From Palsa-506 sp963836355 (GTDB taxonomy: Bacteria; Actinomycetota; Actinomycetes; Streptosporangiales; Streptosporangiaceae): a DNA stretch of 33,784 bases. The position numbers were made by a program, and so were the translations under genes. Below are positions 25,976 to 33,784 of this stretch, piece by piece (position 1 is the stretch's first letter; each line of letters opens with the position of its first letter). The notes under the pieces were generated by a model. That model searched no databases. It was given only the letters and a program-made list of their open reading frames with translations, and was not told the origin of the DNA. The DNA lies in assembly GCA_963836355.1 (NCBI GenBank), contig CAWIJO010000015.1, forward strand, positions 1 to 33,784, given 5' to 3'.

Positions 25976-27281
25976 GGTATCCGCGCAATAACTACTTCCC
26001 ATGATCCGGGCGTGTCGTGTCGCCGGGCGGTTGCGCGGGGATGGTGTAGTTCCAGTTGCCGTGGAACTCGTGGCGCTGGAGGTGCCGGGCTTCGAATGCC
26101 TTCATGTCCTTGTCCGGGATCCTGATTCCCTTGGGGTACAGGCCGGTGTCGAGGACGGCGGTGACCTTCAGGCCGGTCCTGGTGGTGACCGCGCTGATGG
26201 TCTCGATGATGACCTCGTGGGAGACCAGCGGGCGTCCCCGCCAGTTCATGGTGATCGCGGAGAACAGCCGGTGTTCTATCTTGTTCCATTTGCTGGTTCC
26301 CGGTGGCAGGTGCAGCACGGTGACGTCCAGGCCGGCTTCTGCGGCGAATGCGGCCAGCTCGGTCTTCCACAGCCGCAGCCGGGAGCCGTTGGACCCGCCT
26401 GAATAAGCGGTGATCAGCAAGCGCCGGGCGCCGGGGCAGGCCGCCCGGCCGGGCCCGTTCCACCAGGACCGGATCGAGGCGACGGCGAACGCGCCGGTGT
26501 CGTGATCGGTGCCGACGTTGACCCAGCCGGTGTTCTCGGTCAGGTCGTAGATCCCGTAAGGCACCGCCTTGCCCAGATCCTTGTCGGCGAAGTCGTGCAC
26601 GCTGACCCGCTCGCGCTGCCCGGCCGGCGCCCATTCCGCGCCGCCGTTCCTGAAGTTCCCGACGTTCTCCTTCTTCTTGGCGTCCACGCTGATCACCGGG
26701 CTGCCGTCAGCCTGGAACGCCGTCACCTGCTCGTTTATATACCGGAACTGGGCGTCACGGTCGGGGTGCTGCTTCCCCTCGACCGTCTTGGCGTTGCCCT
26801 GCAGGCTGTACCCGGCCGCGGCCAGCAGGCTGGCCACCGTCCGCGCCGTGACCTGGTGGCCCTGCCTGGTGAGCTCCCCGGCCAGGTTTGCGGTTGACTT
26901 GGTAGTCCAGCGCAGCGGTGACATAGGGTCGCCTCTGGTCTCGGGATCTACCAGCGCCTCCAGCGCGGGGATCAGCCCGGCGTCCAGGCCGGCCAGGCCG
27001 GGCCGCCCGCCGCCCGGGCCGCGCACCCTCCCGCCGGGCTCGGCTCCCGACTCGATCTCGGCCTTGCCCCGGCGCACCGTCTTCACGTCCACGCCGGTAG
27101 CCCGGGCGATCACGGACACGCCGCCGCCGCCGAGCGCCTGAGCCTCCACGCCCAGCCACAACCGCCGCTGCCGCTCATCCAGATAAGGACGGATCTTGAC
27201 ATACCGGGCGGCTATCTCTGCGTCAGTCAGCATCCATTCGCCATACCACAACCAGCCACGGGATTATTCGGATAACACCAA
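25976..27281 (-). mobile_element. ISAzo13-type element (apparently complete)
   Basis: The limits are estimated from imperfect inverted ends: GGTATCCGCGCAATAA at 25976-25991 resembles the complement of the stretch 27263-27281 (GTTATCCGAATAA read inward). The right end lies a few codons before the expected end of the lanthipeptide-locus ABC ATPase, so the ATPase now ends in IS sequence. No target duplication could be confirmed. Confidence 0.55.
25992..27233 (-). CDS. ISAzo13-family transposase (intact)
   Basis: The 413-residue DDE transposase starts at the ATG before LTDAEIAARYVKI, preceded by a weak purine stretch. It has PVISVDAKKKENVGNFRN (first Asp), WVNVGTDHDTGAFAV (second Asp region), LLITAYSGGSNG and KWNKIEHRLFSAITMNWRGR (Glu). 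It lacks the long C-terminal extension of the neighbouring ISAzo13 copy, so the two are different elements, not a tandem duplication. The stop codon overlaps the element's left end. No frameshifts. Confidence 0.92.
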   Translation of the reverse strand: MLTDAEIAARYVKIRPYLDERQRRLWLGVEAQALGGGGVSVIARATGVDVKTVRRGKAEIESGAEPGGRVRGPGGGRPGLAGLDAGLIPALEALVDPETRGDPMSPLRWTTKSTANLAGELTRQGHQVTARTVASLLAAAGYSLQGNAKTVEGKQHPDRDAQFRYINEQVTAFQADGSPVISVDAKKKENVGNFRNGGAEWAPAGQRERVSVHDFADKDLGKAVPYGIYDLTENTGWVNVGTDHDTGAFAVASIRSWWNGPGRAACPGARRLLITAYSGGSNGSRLRLWKTELAAFAAEAGLDVTVLHLPPGTSKWNKIEHRLFSAITMNWRGRPLVSHEVIIETISAVTTRTGLKVTAVLDTGLYPKGIRIPDKDMKAFEARHLQRHEFHGNWNYTIPAQPPGDTTRPDHGK

Positions 27282-27284
27282 TTA

Positions 27285-27815
27285 GTTTCTGCGCGAGCGC
27301 TGGAGGCTGGCCGGCCTGCCAGTGGCCGACGAGATCCCGGTACAAGGGTGACGAGGCCAGCAGCGCCGCGTGCTCGCCGATCTGCGCGCGGGTACCGTCG
27401 AGCACGAGCACGCGGTCAGCGCGGAGCGCCGAGCTTGTCCGGTGGGCGATGACGATCAGCGTGCCCGGCCTGGCCGCGAACGCGCTCTCGGCCCGCGCCG
27501 CCGCGTCCGGGTCCAGCTGGCTGGTCGCCTCGTCCAGGATGGCCAGCCTGGCCGGCGACGGGTACGCCCGGGCCAGCGCGATGAGCTGCCGCTCCCCGCG
27601 GACAGCGCCGCCGGGCTCAGCTCGGCGCGGTACCCGCCGAGCCGCCGCACTAGGGCGTCCAGCAGCCCGGCGACCAGCCCGGCGAGGGGTGACTTGCCGA
27701 TTCCGCTCGGCCCCACGATCGCGACGTGCTGCCCGGCGGGGACATCGAGATCCAGGGCCCGCAACACCGGCTCGGCGTGCGGGCCGTACGCGAAGCGGAG
27801 CGACAGCTGGAATGG
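27285..27815 (-). pseudogene. ABC transporter ATPase remnant of the lanthipeptide locus
   Basis: Reading from LSLRFAYGPHAEPVLRALDL gives Walker A as GPSGIGKSPLAG, with Pro where Ser/Thr normally follows GKS. Then comes RRLGGYRAELSPAALSAGER, containing the ABC signature (LSAGERQ), then LAILDEATSQLD (Walker B) and VIAHRTSSALRADRVLVLDG (H-loop). The whole Q-loop section between Walker A and the signature, usually about 80 residues, is missing, and a one-base loss near 27594 breaks the frame at the signature. The transmembrane half that should precede this domain is also absent; the ATPase joins directly to the LanKC end. The C-terminal codons are replaced by ISAzo13 sequence. It is clearly dead. 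Class III lanthipeptide loci normally carry such exporters next to LanKC. Confidence 0.8.
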
Positions 27816-28784
27816 CCGCCTCGTTGCGGCCGGCGGGCGCGGGCAGCCCGCTGCCCGAATTCCGCACGGGCCCTGGAACGGCAGTCCGGCGCCATCGGGT
27901 ACGAGCGCCGCGGCGAGGCCGAGCAGTACCCGGCAGTGCCGGTGGCGAGATCCATCGAGAGCCGGAAGAGCGATTCGCCAGGGAACGCGACGCCGCCGCG
28001 ATAACGGATCGCGTGCCAGGCCAGGCGGCGGATATGGGCGGCAACGCCGGGGCTGAGACCTGCCTGCGAGGCCGACCCCCCTGTCACCGGCAGTACCGTC
28101 GCTCCAGCCGCCTGCTCGAACCTGGCGTCACTGCGGTGGGCGAGATAGTCATCGATGACAAGACCGGTGCCGACGCTGCCGGCCGTCGAGGTAGGGCAGC
28201 ATGCGCCAGCCCTCGTCCACCTCCAGCGCACCCCGGTCGGTGAGCACACTGGTCCAGGTCCGCGGCCAGCGCCGTTGTGGCCAGGTCTAGGTAGCCGGGG
28301 TCTGCGGTCCGCTCGAACAGCCGGATGAAGAGCAGCACGGGCCCCGACCAGCCGCGCATCAGCCCGGCCTTGCCGCGCCGCTGGCCGCCCTGCCCAGGAG
28401 GCTGGCCGACCTCGCCGCGGTCGCTGCCGAGCGGCCCGGCCTGCAGCCGGTCCGCGACCAGGCAGGCGGCGCACTGGCCGGCCACAACGAAACCTGGCTC
28501 CCCGGTGGCGTCGCCAAGGTGCAGCAGCGCGATCCCGGACAGGCCGCCGTGCAGGCCGACCCGAGCAGCTCCCAGCGCTTCGGTGAGGCTTATTTCGGCT
28601 ACCCGCCGGGATGGCCGAGGCGGTGCAGCACGAATGCCACACCGAGCATGCCGTCGTACAAGCCGAGCGGCGCGCCAGGCACCGGCTCGGCGGTCCGCGC
28701 GATCAGCCAGTCGACGTGCCCAGGCAGGATTTCCGCACCCGCCTCGGCCAGCGCATAAAGCACGCCTGCCGCGCCGTTGGCTAG
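27816..28784 (-). pseudogene. Class III lanthipeptide synthetase LanKC, C-terminal LanC-like part
   Basis: From 28780 the minus strand reads NGAAGVLYALAEAGAEILPG, LYDGMLGVAFVLHRLGHPGG, then (after a frame change near 28610) GLHGGLSGIALLHLGD, GLMRGWSGPVLLFIRLFERT, GTGLVIDDYLAHRSDARFEQ and RYRGGVAFPGESLFRLSMDL, the order of the cyclase-like domain of LanKC. This domain would close thioether (labionin or lanthionine) rings; class III versions lack the zinc ligands of true LanC. Several frame changes are needed to follow it. It ends near AGLPFQGP (about 27870) and runs in frame into the ATPase remnant, which suggests that a deletion removed the natural gene ends and anything between them, including any precursor gene. 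It is the 3' piece of the gene whose 5' piece is at 32256-33587. Confidence 0.85.
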
Positions 28785-28900
28785 AGCGCCGGTCAGGTAA
28801 TGGGGATCGGGTTTCGGGGTGGCGCGGGTCTGTGGTCGTCGGGTGTGCTACGCCCTGTTCGTAGGGTCGTTCATTTACCCATGACCAGGGAGGAAGTCCG

Positions 28901-29455
28901 ATGCGCCCTGAGGCGTGGAATCCGCCGGTGGAGCCGTCTGCGGCGGAGCGGGCGGTGCTTAAGGCGGTGCGGCGGGCGAAGCTGTTCGTGTTCTTGCGCG
29001 AGCATCGCCACGAGCTGTTCGACGAGGAGTTCCAGGCTGAGCTGGCGCGGGCGTATGCGGACAGGCCGAAGGGGCAGCCGCCGGTGCCGCCGGCGCTGCT
29101 GGCGCTGGCGACGATCTTGCAGGCGTATACCGGGGTCAGCGACGATGAGGTGATCGAGGCGACGGTGATGGACCGGCGCTGGCAGCTGGTGCTGGACTGC
29201 ATGGACGCGGACCGGCCGCCGTTTGCCAAGGGCACCCTGGTCGGTTTCCGCAAGCGGCTGATCGAGCGGGATCTGGACCGGGCGCTGGTGGAGCGGACGG
29301 TGGCGCTGGCCGCGCGGACCGGGGGGTTCGGCGCGCGGGCGCTGCGGGCGGCGCTGGATTCCAGCCCGCTGTGGGGGGCCGGCCGGGTGGAGGACACGAT
29401 CAACTTGATGGGACACGCCCTGCGCAAGGCCCTGGGCGTGATCGCGGTCCTGCAG
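28901..29455 (+). pseudogene. IS1182-family transposase, N-terminal half
   Basis: ATG 28901 is preceded by GGGAGG. The protein reads AKLFVFLREHRHELFDEEFQ, PPVPPALLALATILQAYTGV and MDRRWQLVLDCMDADRPPFA (the DUF772-type N-terminal domain), then the start of the catalytic region ALRAALDSSPLWGAGRVEDT (first Asp). After GVIAVLQT the frame runs into the IS110 element near 29455. The second half is at 31236-32236. Confidence 0.9.
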
Positions 29456-29476
29456 ACATCCGATGCGGTTAAGTTG

Positions 29477-30713
29477 TCAAGCTGCCTGGGGAAGTTTGCC
29501 GGCGGGGACGGGGAAGGCGATGGTTTCGTCGTATTCCTGGCCGGTGTTCAGGCAGTGCCATAGGCAGCCGAGCATGCGGCCGAACAGGTTGCGCTGGGCG
29601 GCGGCGTGCCGGTCGCCGGCGTCCTTGCGGCGGTCGTAGCGGGCGCGGGCGCCGGGTGAGGCGGTCAGGGCGGAAAACGCCCAGATGTAGCCGGCGGAGG
29701 CCAGCCGGTTGTTCTTGACCCGGCGGTGCGTGACGGACCGGCTCTTGCCGGAGGCGCGGGTGATGGGCGCGGCGCCGGCGTAGGCCTTGAGTCCTTTGGC
29801 ATCCTGGAACCGGGATCGGTCATCGCCGGTCTCGGCGAGCACCCGGGCGCCGGTGAGCGGGCCGAGCCCTGGGAAGCTGGTGATGATCCCGGCGTCCGGG
29901 TGCTGGTTAAAAGACTCGGTGACGGCCTGCTCGAGGTCCCCGGCGCTGGTGCAGGCGGCGTCCAGCTGGCAGGCCAGGGCGATGGCCTGGCGGCCCATGG
30001 CCTGTTCGACGAGCGGGAGCTGGCGCATCTGCGGGACGCGGAACGCGTCCCGCAGCCGGGTGGCTTCGGTGTCCAGGCCGCGGCTGCGGCCGGCTCTTTC
30101 AGCAGGCCGCGCAGCTGGGTGAGGGTCAGTTTCGCGGCGTCGGCGGGCGTGGGCGCGGCGGCCAGGATGGTGCGGGCCTCCGGGCGCATGATGCCGCCTT
30201 TGGCCGAGGCGAAGGCGGCCAGGAACCCGGGGAAGTACTCGCGCAGGTGGGAGCGGAGCCTGTTGTGCGCCTGGGTGCGGTCCCAGACGGCGTCTTGCTG
30301 GGCGCGGGCCAGCACCGCGATGGCCTGGGCCAGCTCGGTGTCGGCGGGCAGCGGCCGGTGCATGGCGATGTCGGTGCGCAGCACGTTGGCCAGGACGAAT
30401 GAGTCGCCGTGGTCGGATTTCCTGCCCGCGACCGAGTGCCGGTCGCGGTAACGGGCGACCGCCATCGGGTTGATGGGTAGACCGCCCGGCCGGTGGCCCG
30501 CAGGCACGCGACCAGCAGCCCGCGGGGTGTCTCGATCGCCACCGGGACCGGGTCCCCGGCGGTGTCGCCGTGCTCGGCGAGCAGGGCCAGCAGCTGGGCC
30601 AGCCCGGCCGCGTCGTCGCTGATCCGGCGGCGGGCCAGCAGCTGCCCATCCCGGTTGACCAGCGCGATGTCGTGGTGATCTTCGGCCCAGTCGATCCCGC
30701 CGTAAATGTCCAT
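29477..30713 (-). pseudogene. IS110-family transposase, two frameshifts
   Basis: ATG 30713 follows GGAGG at good spacing. The N-terminal DEDD RuvC-like domain is complete: YGGIDWAEDHHDIALV (Asp), IETPRGLLV (Glu), RKSDHGDSFVLAN (two Asp). The C-terminal domain has SFPGLGPLTGARVLAETGDD and ITRASGKSRSVTHRR, with the conserved Ser, and ends GKLPQAA. The frame breaks near 30476 and near 30092, each repaired by one base in a C or G run. If these are read errors the element is whole. It sits inside the IS1182 transposase with only about 20 bases between its stop and the IS1182 sequence, as expected for the short right end of IS110 elements. Confidence 0.85.
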
Positions 30714-31235
30714 GCTTCCTCCGTTCTCCTCGATGTAGTGGCTGTTCATGCTGGTCTAAGCCATGCAGGGCACGCACGCTCCCTAATGGAAGGGCTCAAG
30801 GGCACCGCCATCCGATCAGCCGTTCGTGACCCCGGCTGCCCGCAGGCCCCGGTCTTGCCCGGAGCTCGGCGGCTCCGGTCCCGATGAGGGGTTCCTCCTG
30901 CGGGTGGCTCAGGCCACGACCACCCATACCGGCACGAACAGCCAGCACCCCGGAAGCGGCCCGGCGTGTCGCTCACGAACCGATGACGGCGGCTGGGCTG
31001 GGCGCCCGGATCTTCGACAAGAGGTCCTCAGCCCCGGTGATGTCAGCGGGTCACCCGGCACCAGCCGCACTAGCCAGATCCCGCCGATCTCTGCGCAGGC
31101 ATCACCTGCCATGCTCCGGGAAGGCGTGGATCTGGCAGGCAGGTCCCGCGATCTGCAAGAGGGGCTTCGAGCCCCGGGGACGGGGCGGCGGTGGCCTGCC
31201 ATGTGCCCATTAGGGGCGGGGGCAGGCCGCAGGGA
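30714..31235 (-). ncRNA. Candidate IS110 bridge-RNA region (non-coding left end)
   Basis: About 520 bases separate the IS110 start codon from the point where IS1182 coding sequence resumes. No protein with coding character is seen. In IS110-group elements the left-end non-coding segment upstream of the recombinase encodes the structured bridge RNA that pairs with target and donor DNA. A perfect hairpin GGGGCT-TCG-AGCCCC lies at 31161-31175, and other GC-rich inverted segments are present. The assignment rests on position and family knowledge. The segment is longer than in the best studied elements, so part of it may be something else. Confidence 0.45.
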
Positions 31236-32236
31236 CCGCCATCGTGGCCATGCAGGCGGGGGTGCCGCAGCTGGCCGCCTCCAGCCTGAAGGCTGCGCTG
31301 GACCGGGACTGGGACGATCCCGCGGCCCGGGATCTGGCCCTGGCCCAGGTGCTGGGCCTGCTGGATCAGGTAGAAGCCTTTGTGGCCGGCTGCTATGGCG
31401 ATCAGGCTGCGGCCGCCGCGGTGGCGGCCGCCCGCCAGGTGCGCGACCAGGACGTGGACCTGGCCGGGCCCGCGCCGTCGCTGCGCCGCGGAGTGGCCAA
31501 AGACCGGCGGGTCAGCGTCGAAGACGCCCAGATGCGCCACGGGCGCAAATCCCGCTCGGTGCTGTTCGACGGCTACAAGCGGCACGTGCTCCGGGATCTG
31601 GACACCGGCCTGATTCCCGCCGTGGGCATCACCCCCGCCAACGCGCCGGAGGCCAGCGTCACCGCCAGTATCACCGCCGACCTGGACGCCGCCGGGCTGA
31701 GCCTGGCCGAGCTGCACATCGACCGGGCCTGCCTGGCCTCGGACCTGGTCCGCGACCGCGGCCCGGACCTGGCGATCTACTGCAAGGCCTGGCGGGTACG
31801 CAACACCACCGGCCGCTACGCCAAGAACCAGTTCGCCATCGACTTCGGCGCCGGGCAGCTGACCTGCCCCGCCGGCGTAAACATGCCCTTCCGGCCCGGC
31901 AAGACCGTGCACTTCCCGAAACACATCTGCGCGGCCTGCCCGCTCCGGGAACGCTGCACTCAAAGCCCGTCCGGGCGCAGCGTTGCCATCCATCCCGACG
32001 AGGCGCTGCTCGCCGAATTGCGCCAGCGCCAGCAAACCCCGGCAGGGCGGGCTGAGCTACGCGAGCGCGTCAAGGTCGAGCACGCCCTCGCCCACGTCGG
32101 GCACTGGCAAGGCCGCCGCGCCCGCTACCGCGGCACCCGCAAGAACCTGTTCGACCTGCGGCGCGTCGCCGTGGTCCACAACCTCCACGTAATCGCACGC
32201 CAGCCCGCCGGCGGTCACTCCCGGCCAGCAGCCTGA
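31236..32236 (+). pseudogene. IS1182-family transposase, C-terminal half
   Basis: The frame TAIVAMQAGVPQLAASSLKA, followed by ALDRDWDD, resumes the IS1182 protein. RRGVAKDRRVSVEDAQMRHG and SRSVLFDGYKRHVLRDLDTG hold the second Asp region. ELHIDRACLASDLV and CPLRERCTQSP with HICAAC (paired cysteines) and the tail HVGHWQGRRARYRGTRKNLF carry the C-terminal Glu region. It stops at 32236, five bases before the right inverted repeat. The half is clean, without frameshifts. Confidence 0.88.
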
Positions 32237-32255
32237 CGACTACCTGACCGGCGCT

Positions 32256-33587
32256 CTAGGCAGAGGCCGCCGGCCGGCGTCGCGAACTGCTCGATGTCAC
32301 CCGGGAAGAGCCGGTCATCTCGGGACGGGGTCGGCGATCACCTCGGCGATGTGCGCTGCCTTGCCCTGATCGAGCCCGAACAGCGTCGTCAGCGGCATGA
32401 ACATGGCCAGCTTGACGCAGCCGAGGCTGTACCGGTCGATGTCGAATCCGGTCCGGTCGCGCGGCGCCATGAAGCCCGGGTTGCCGAGCGTCGGCCGCTT
32501 ACCCTCCTCGACCCGGGCCGCCGCCTCGAAATCGATCAGCGCCACGCTGTCGTCCGGACGGATCATGATGTTGAACATGTGCAGGTCGTTCAGGACCACG
32601 CCGCGGGAACGCACCACCTCGACCGCCAGCTCGACGGCGGCGCAGATCCCAACCGCCCAGGACGTGTAGTCGGCGGTCTTGCCCGGGTCGGGTGCTGCCT
32701 CGATCAGCGGATGCCGGACCGCGTAGAGCGAGTTCAGCGTCGCGCCGTCGATATGGTCCTGGACGAGGAAATGATGGCCTCCGGCCTCGAAATAGCCGCG
32801 GACGCCCGGCGTCACCCCCAGGCCGACTAGCTGGCTCAGCATGCGATGCTCGCGGCGGAGCCTGGCGACGGCGTCGGCGCCGTCGGCGGTGAGGCCGGCA
32901 TGCGGCCGCGCTTCCTTGAGCACGACGCGTTCCCCGGTCCGCGAGTCCGTGCCCTGGTAGACGCCGCCGCCGTTGGAGAAGTGCAGCGCCCGGTCGATCC
33001 GGTAGGCAGGCCGGCCATCGTGACCGCGTTGCGGGCGGCCAGATGCGGGCCAGGAAGCCGGGCAGCGTGACCACAACGGAACCGTGAAGACCGGATTGCG
33101 CAGATCCAGCACCAGCTGGCAGGCCCCGTCCGCGATGGCCGGGCACTAGCTCGCCGTCTGAGTTCTGGCAATGCCGCGCCATGAAGCTGCCGTAGTGCAC
33201 GTAGAGCGGACCCTCGCGTAACGCAGGTCGCTAAAGCCCCGCGCGGGGCGTACTTGGCGTTCCGCAGGTGCAGCGCCAGCGGGCTGCGAGGAACTTGAAC
33301 GCGACCTGCCGCGGCACGCAGTAGTCGACGAGCTTGCCGAGCATGCGTTCCGCGTTGTCCTTGGCGGCCGATACGTGGATCTTCCAGCCCTGGGCCGGAA
33401 CCGGGTCGCCGGGCGGGATATGCACCAGCCAGTCACCGAGATCCCGCCGGGTCCAGCCGGCCGGCGGCGGGCGGCAGCGGGCGGGCGGCAGGCCGGCCGC
33501 GAAACTCCGCTGCGCTGCCTGGCTGGCGCTCGGCGAATCATAAAAGAGCGGATCCGCGAGACAGAACAATTCGTATCGCTTATCCAA
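32256..33587 (-). pseudogene. Class III lanthipeptide synthetase LanKC, lyase and kinase part
   Basis: The start is probably TTG 33587, seven bases after GGGGG, giving DKRYELFCLADPLFYDSP. The N-terminal lyase-like domain reads QGWKIHVSAAKDNAERMLGK and VDYCVPRQVAFKFLA; a stretch of about 50 residues is then missing before FSDLRYA and MHYGSFMARHCQNSDGELV. The kinase domain has IDRALHFSNGGGVYQGTDSR (Gly loop), ERVVLKEARPH (Lys), GVVLNDLHMFNIMIRPD (catalytic Asp and Asn) and VALIDFEAA (metal Asp). The frame from 33000 to 32315 is clean. At least three one-base losses occur between 33000 and 33080. After AEVIADPVPR more sequence is missing before LFPGDIEQFATPAGG, where IS1182 interrupts. Normally this enzyme phosphorylates Ser/Thr in a precursor, eliminates phosphate and cyclises. 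This copy cannot work. Confidence 0.88.
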
Positions 33588-33630
33588 GTAAGTTCCCCCG
33601 CGAACCTGACGACCCCTACTACCGGGCACT

Positions 33631-33684
33631 CAGCGAGTCCCTGGAGGATCCGGGCTCTCGCTGGCCGGGCCCCGGCTGACCGCC
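33631..33684. repeat. Direct repeat, right copy (matches 1-54)
   Basis: This copy lies between the LanKC start region and an aldo/keto reductase fragment. It matches the first 54 bases of the window with three mismatches in the same orientation. Read on the minus strand, the repeat is preceded by GGCGG in both places and the sequences upstream of it differ. Confidence 0.8.
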
Positions 33685-33778
33685 CGCGCTGGATGTGCCA
33701 GCGCAGGACCACCTCGGCCGGGCTGTTGCAAACCGGGCCAGCGGACGCCGCGATCGCCGGTGCCGGGATATCACTCAT
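33685..33778 (-). pseudogene. Aldo/keto reductase fragment
   Basis: The minus strand encodes NSPAEVVLRWHIQRGRS, a segment highly typical of the late part of aldo/keto reductases (the S-P-A-x-V-x-L-x-W stretch). Only about 30 residues are present. The frame then passes into the 54-bp repeat, so the gene is cut at that boundary. The rest, if any, lies to the right of the window. Confidence 0.55.
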
Positions 33779-33784
33779 CCGCGG

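Larger units (their letters stand above)
28781..32259 (+). mobile_element. IS1182-family element inside LanKC, with CTAG target duplication
   Basis: The element proper is 28785-32255. Its ends are a perfect 15-bp inverted pair, AGCGCCGGTCAGGTA at 28785-28799 and the complement at 32241-32255. Both are flanked by CTAG (28781-28784 and 32256-32259), the palindromic four-base duplication typical of IS1182. Removing the element and one CTAG rejoins the LanKC reading frame as GGLCLANGAAG. Inside, the transposase is split by an IS110 element, so the order of events is LanKC, then IS1182, then IS110. Confidence 0.9.

Noticed and set aside
1..33784. tRNA or rRNA genes
   Set aside because: No cloverleaf-like sequence or ribosomal RNA segment was recognised by eye on either strand.

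Overview
The window is GC-rich DNA with GC-rich third codon positions. It carries families typical of Actinomycetota: a class III (LanKC-type) lanthipeptide synthetase, a LapA-domain protein, a PrmC-related methyltransferase, and IS4, IS30, IS110, IS256, IS1182 and ISAzo13 elements of actinobacterial type. A soil-type filamentous actinomycete (for example a Streptosporangiales-like lineage) is a reasonable guess; the genus cannot be read from the sequence.

Layout. (1) 1-2.2 kb: a PrmC-like methyltransferase running off the left edge, a frameshifted HAD (haloacid dehalogenase type II) gene and a 5'-truncated LapA fragment. (2) 2.56-7.6 kb, plus strand: a lipid-linked-glycan flippase, a GT4 glycosyltransferase and a large DUF2206-like membrane protein. 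(3) 7.66-10.87 kb: a broken IS4-type element with an IS30 element, plus a passenger gene, inserted inside it. (4) 10.9-19.2 kb: polysaccharide pyruvyl transferase family protein (minus), a DUF1616-like membrane protein, a NodB-type deacetylase and a small membrane protein (plus), then a minus-strand operon of two GT2 enzymes, a GT4 enzyme and a hexapeptide-repeat acyltransferase. (5) 19.5-22.7 kb: remnants of IS110, two tyrosine recombinases joined in inverted orientation, and IS256. (6) 22.8-23.9 kb: a membrane-anchored glycoside hydrolase. (7) 24.2-27.3 kb: two adjacent ISAzo13-type elements, one frameshifted and one intact. (8) 27.3-33.8 kb: a wrecked class III lanthipeptide locus, with an ABC ATPase remnant and a LanKC gene split by an IS1182 element that is itself split by an IS110 element.

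Functionally, regions 2, 4 and probably 6 read as one surface-glycan locus. Cytoplasmic GT2/GT4 enzymes would build a lipid-linked oligosaccharide, modified by deacetylase, acyltransferase and possibly pyruvyl transferase. A MOP-superfamily flippase would move it across the membrane. The DUF2206-like protein, the DPM1-like GT2 with membrane helices and the DUF1616-like protein would act at the membrane, and the glycoside hydrolase could trim the product outside. This is inferred from families and neighbourhood. The sugars and final product are unknown.

The lanthipeptide locus is decayed: LanKC and the transporter ATPase carry internal deletions and several one-base frameshifts, and no precursor gene is visible. 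One-base indels, often in short G/C runs, are frequent in the window. Some may be sequencing errors, but the long deletions and nested insertions cannot be. A near-identical 54-bp direct repeat lies at both ends of the window and may mark a duplication or recombination boundary.
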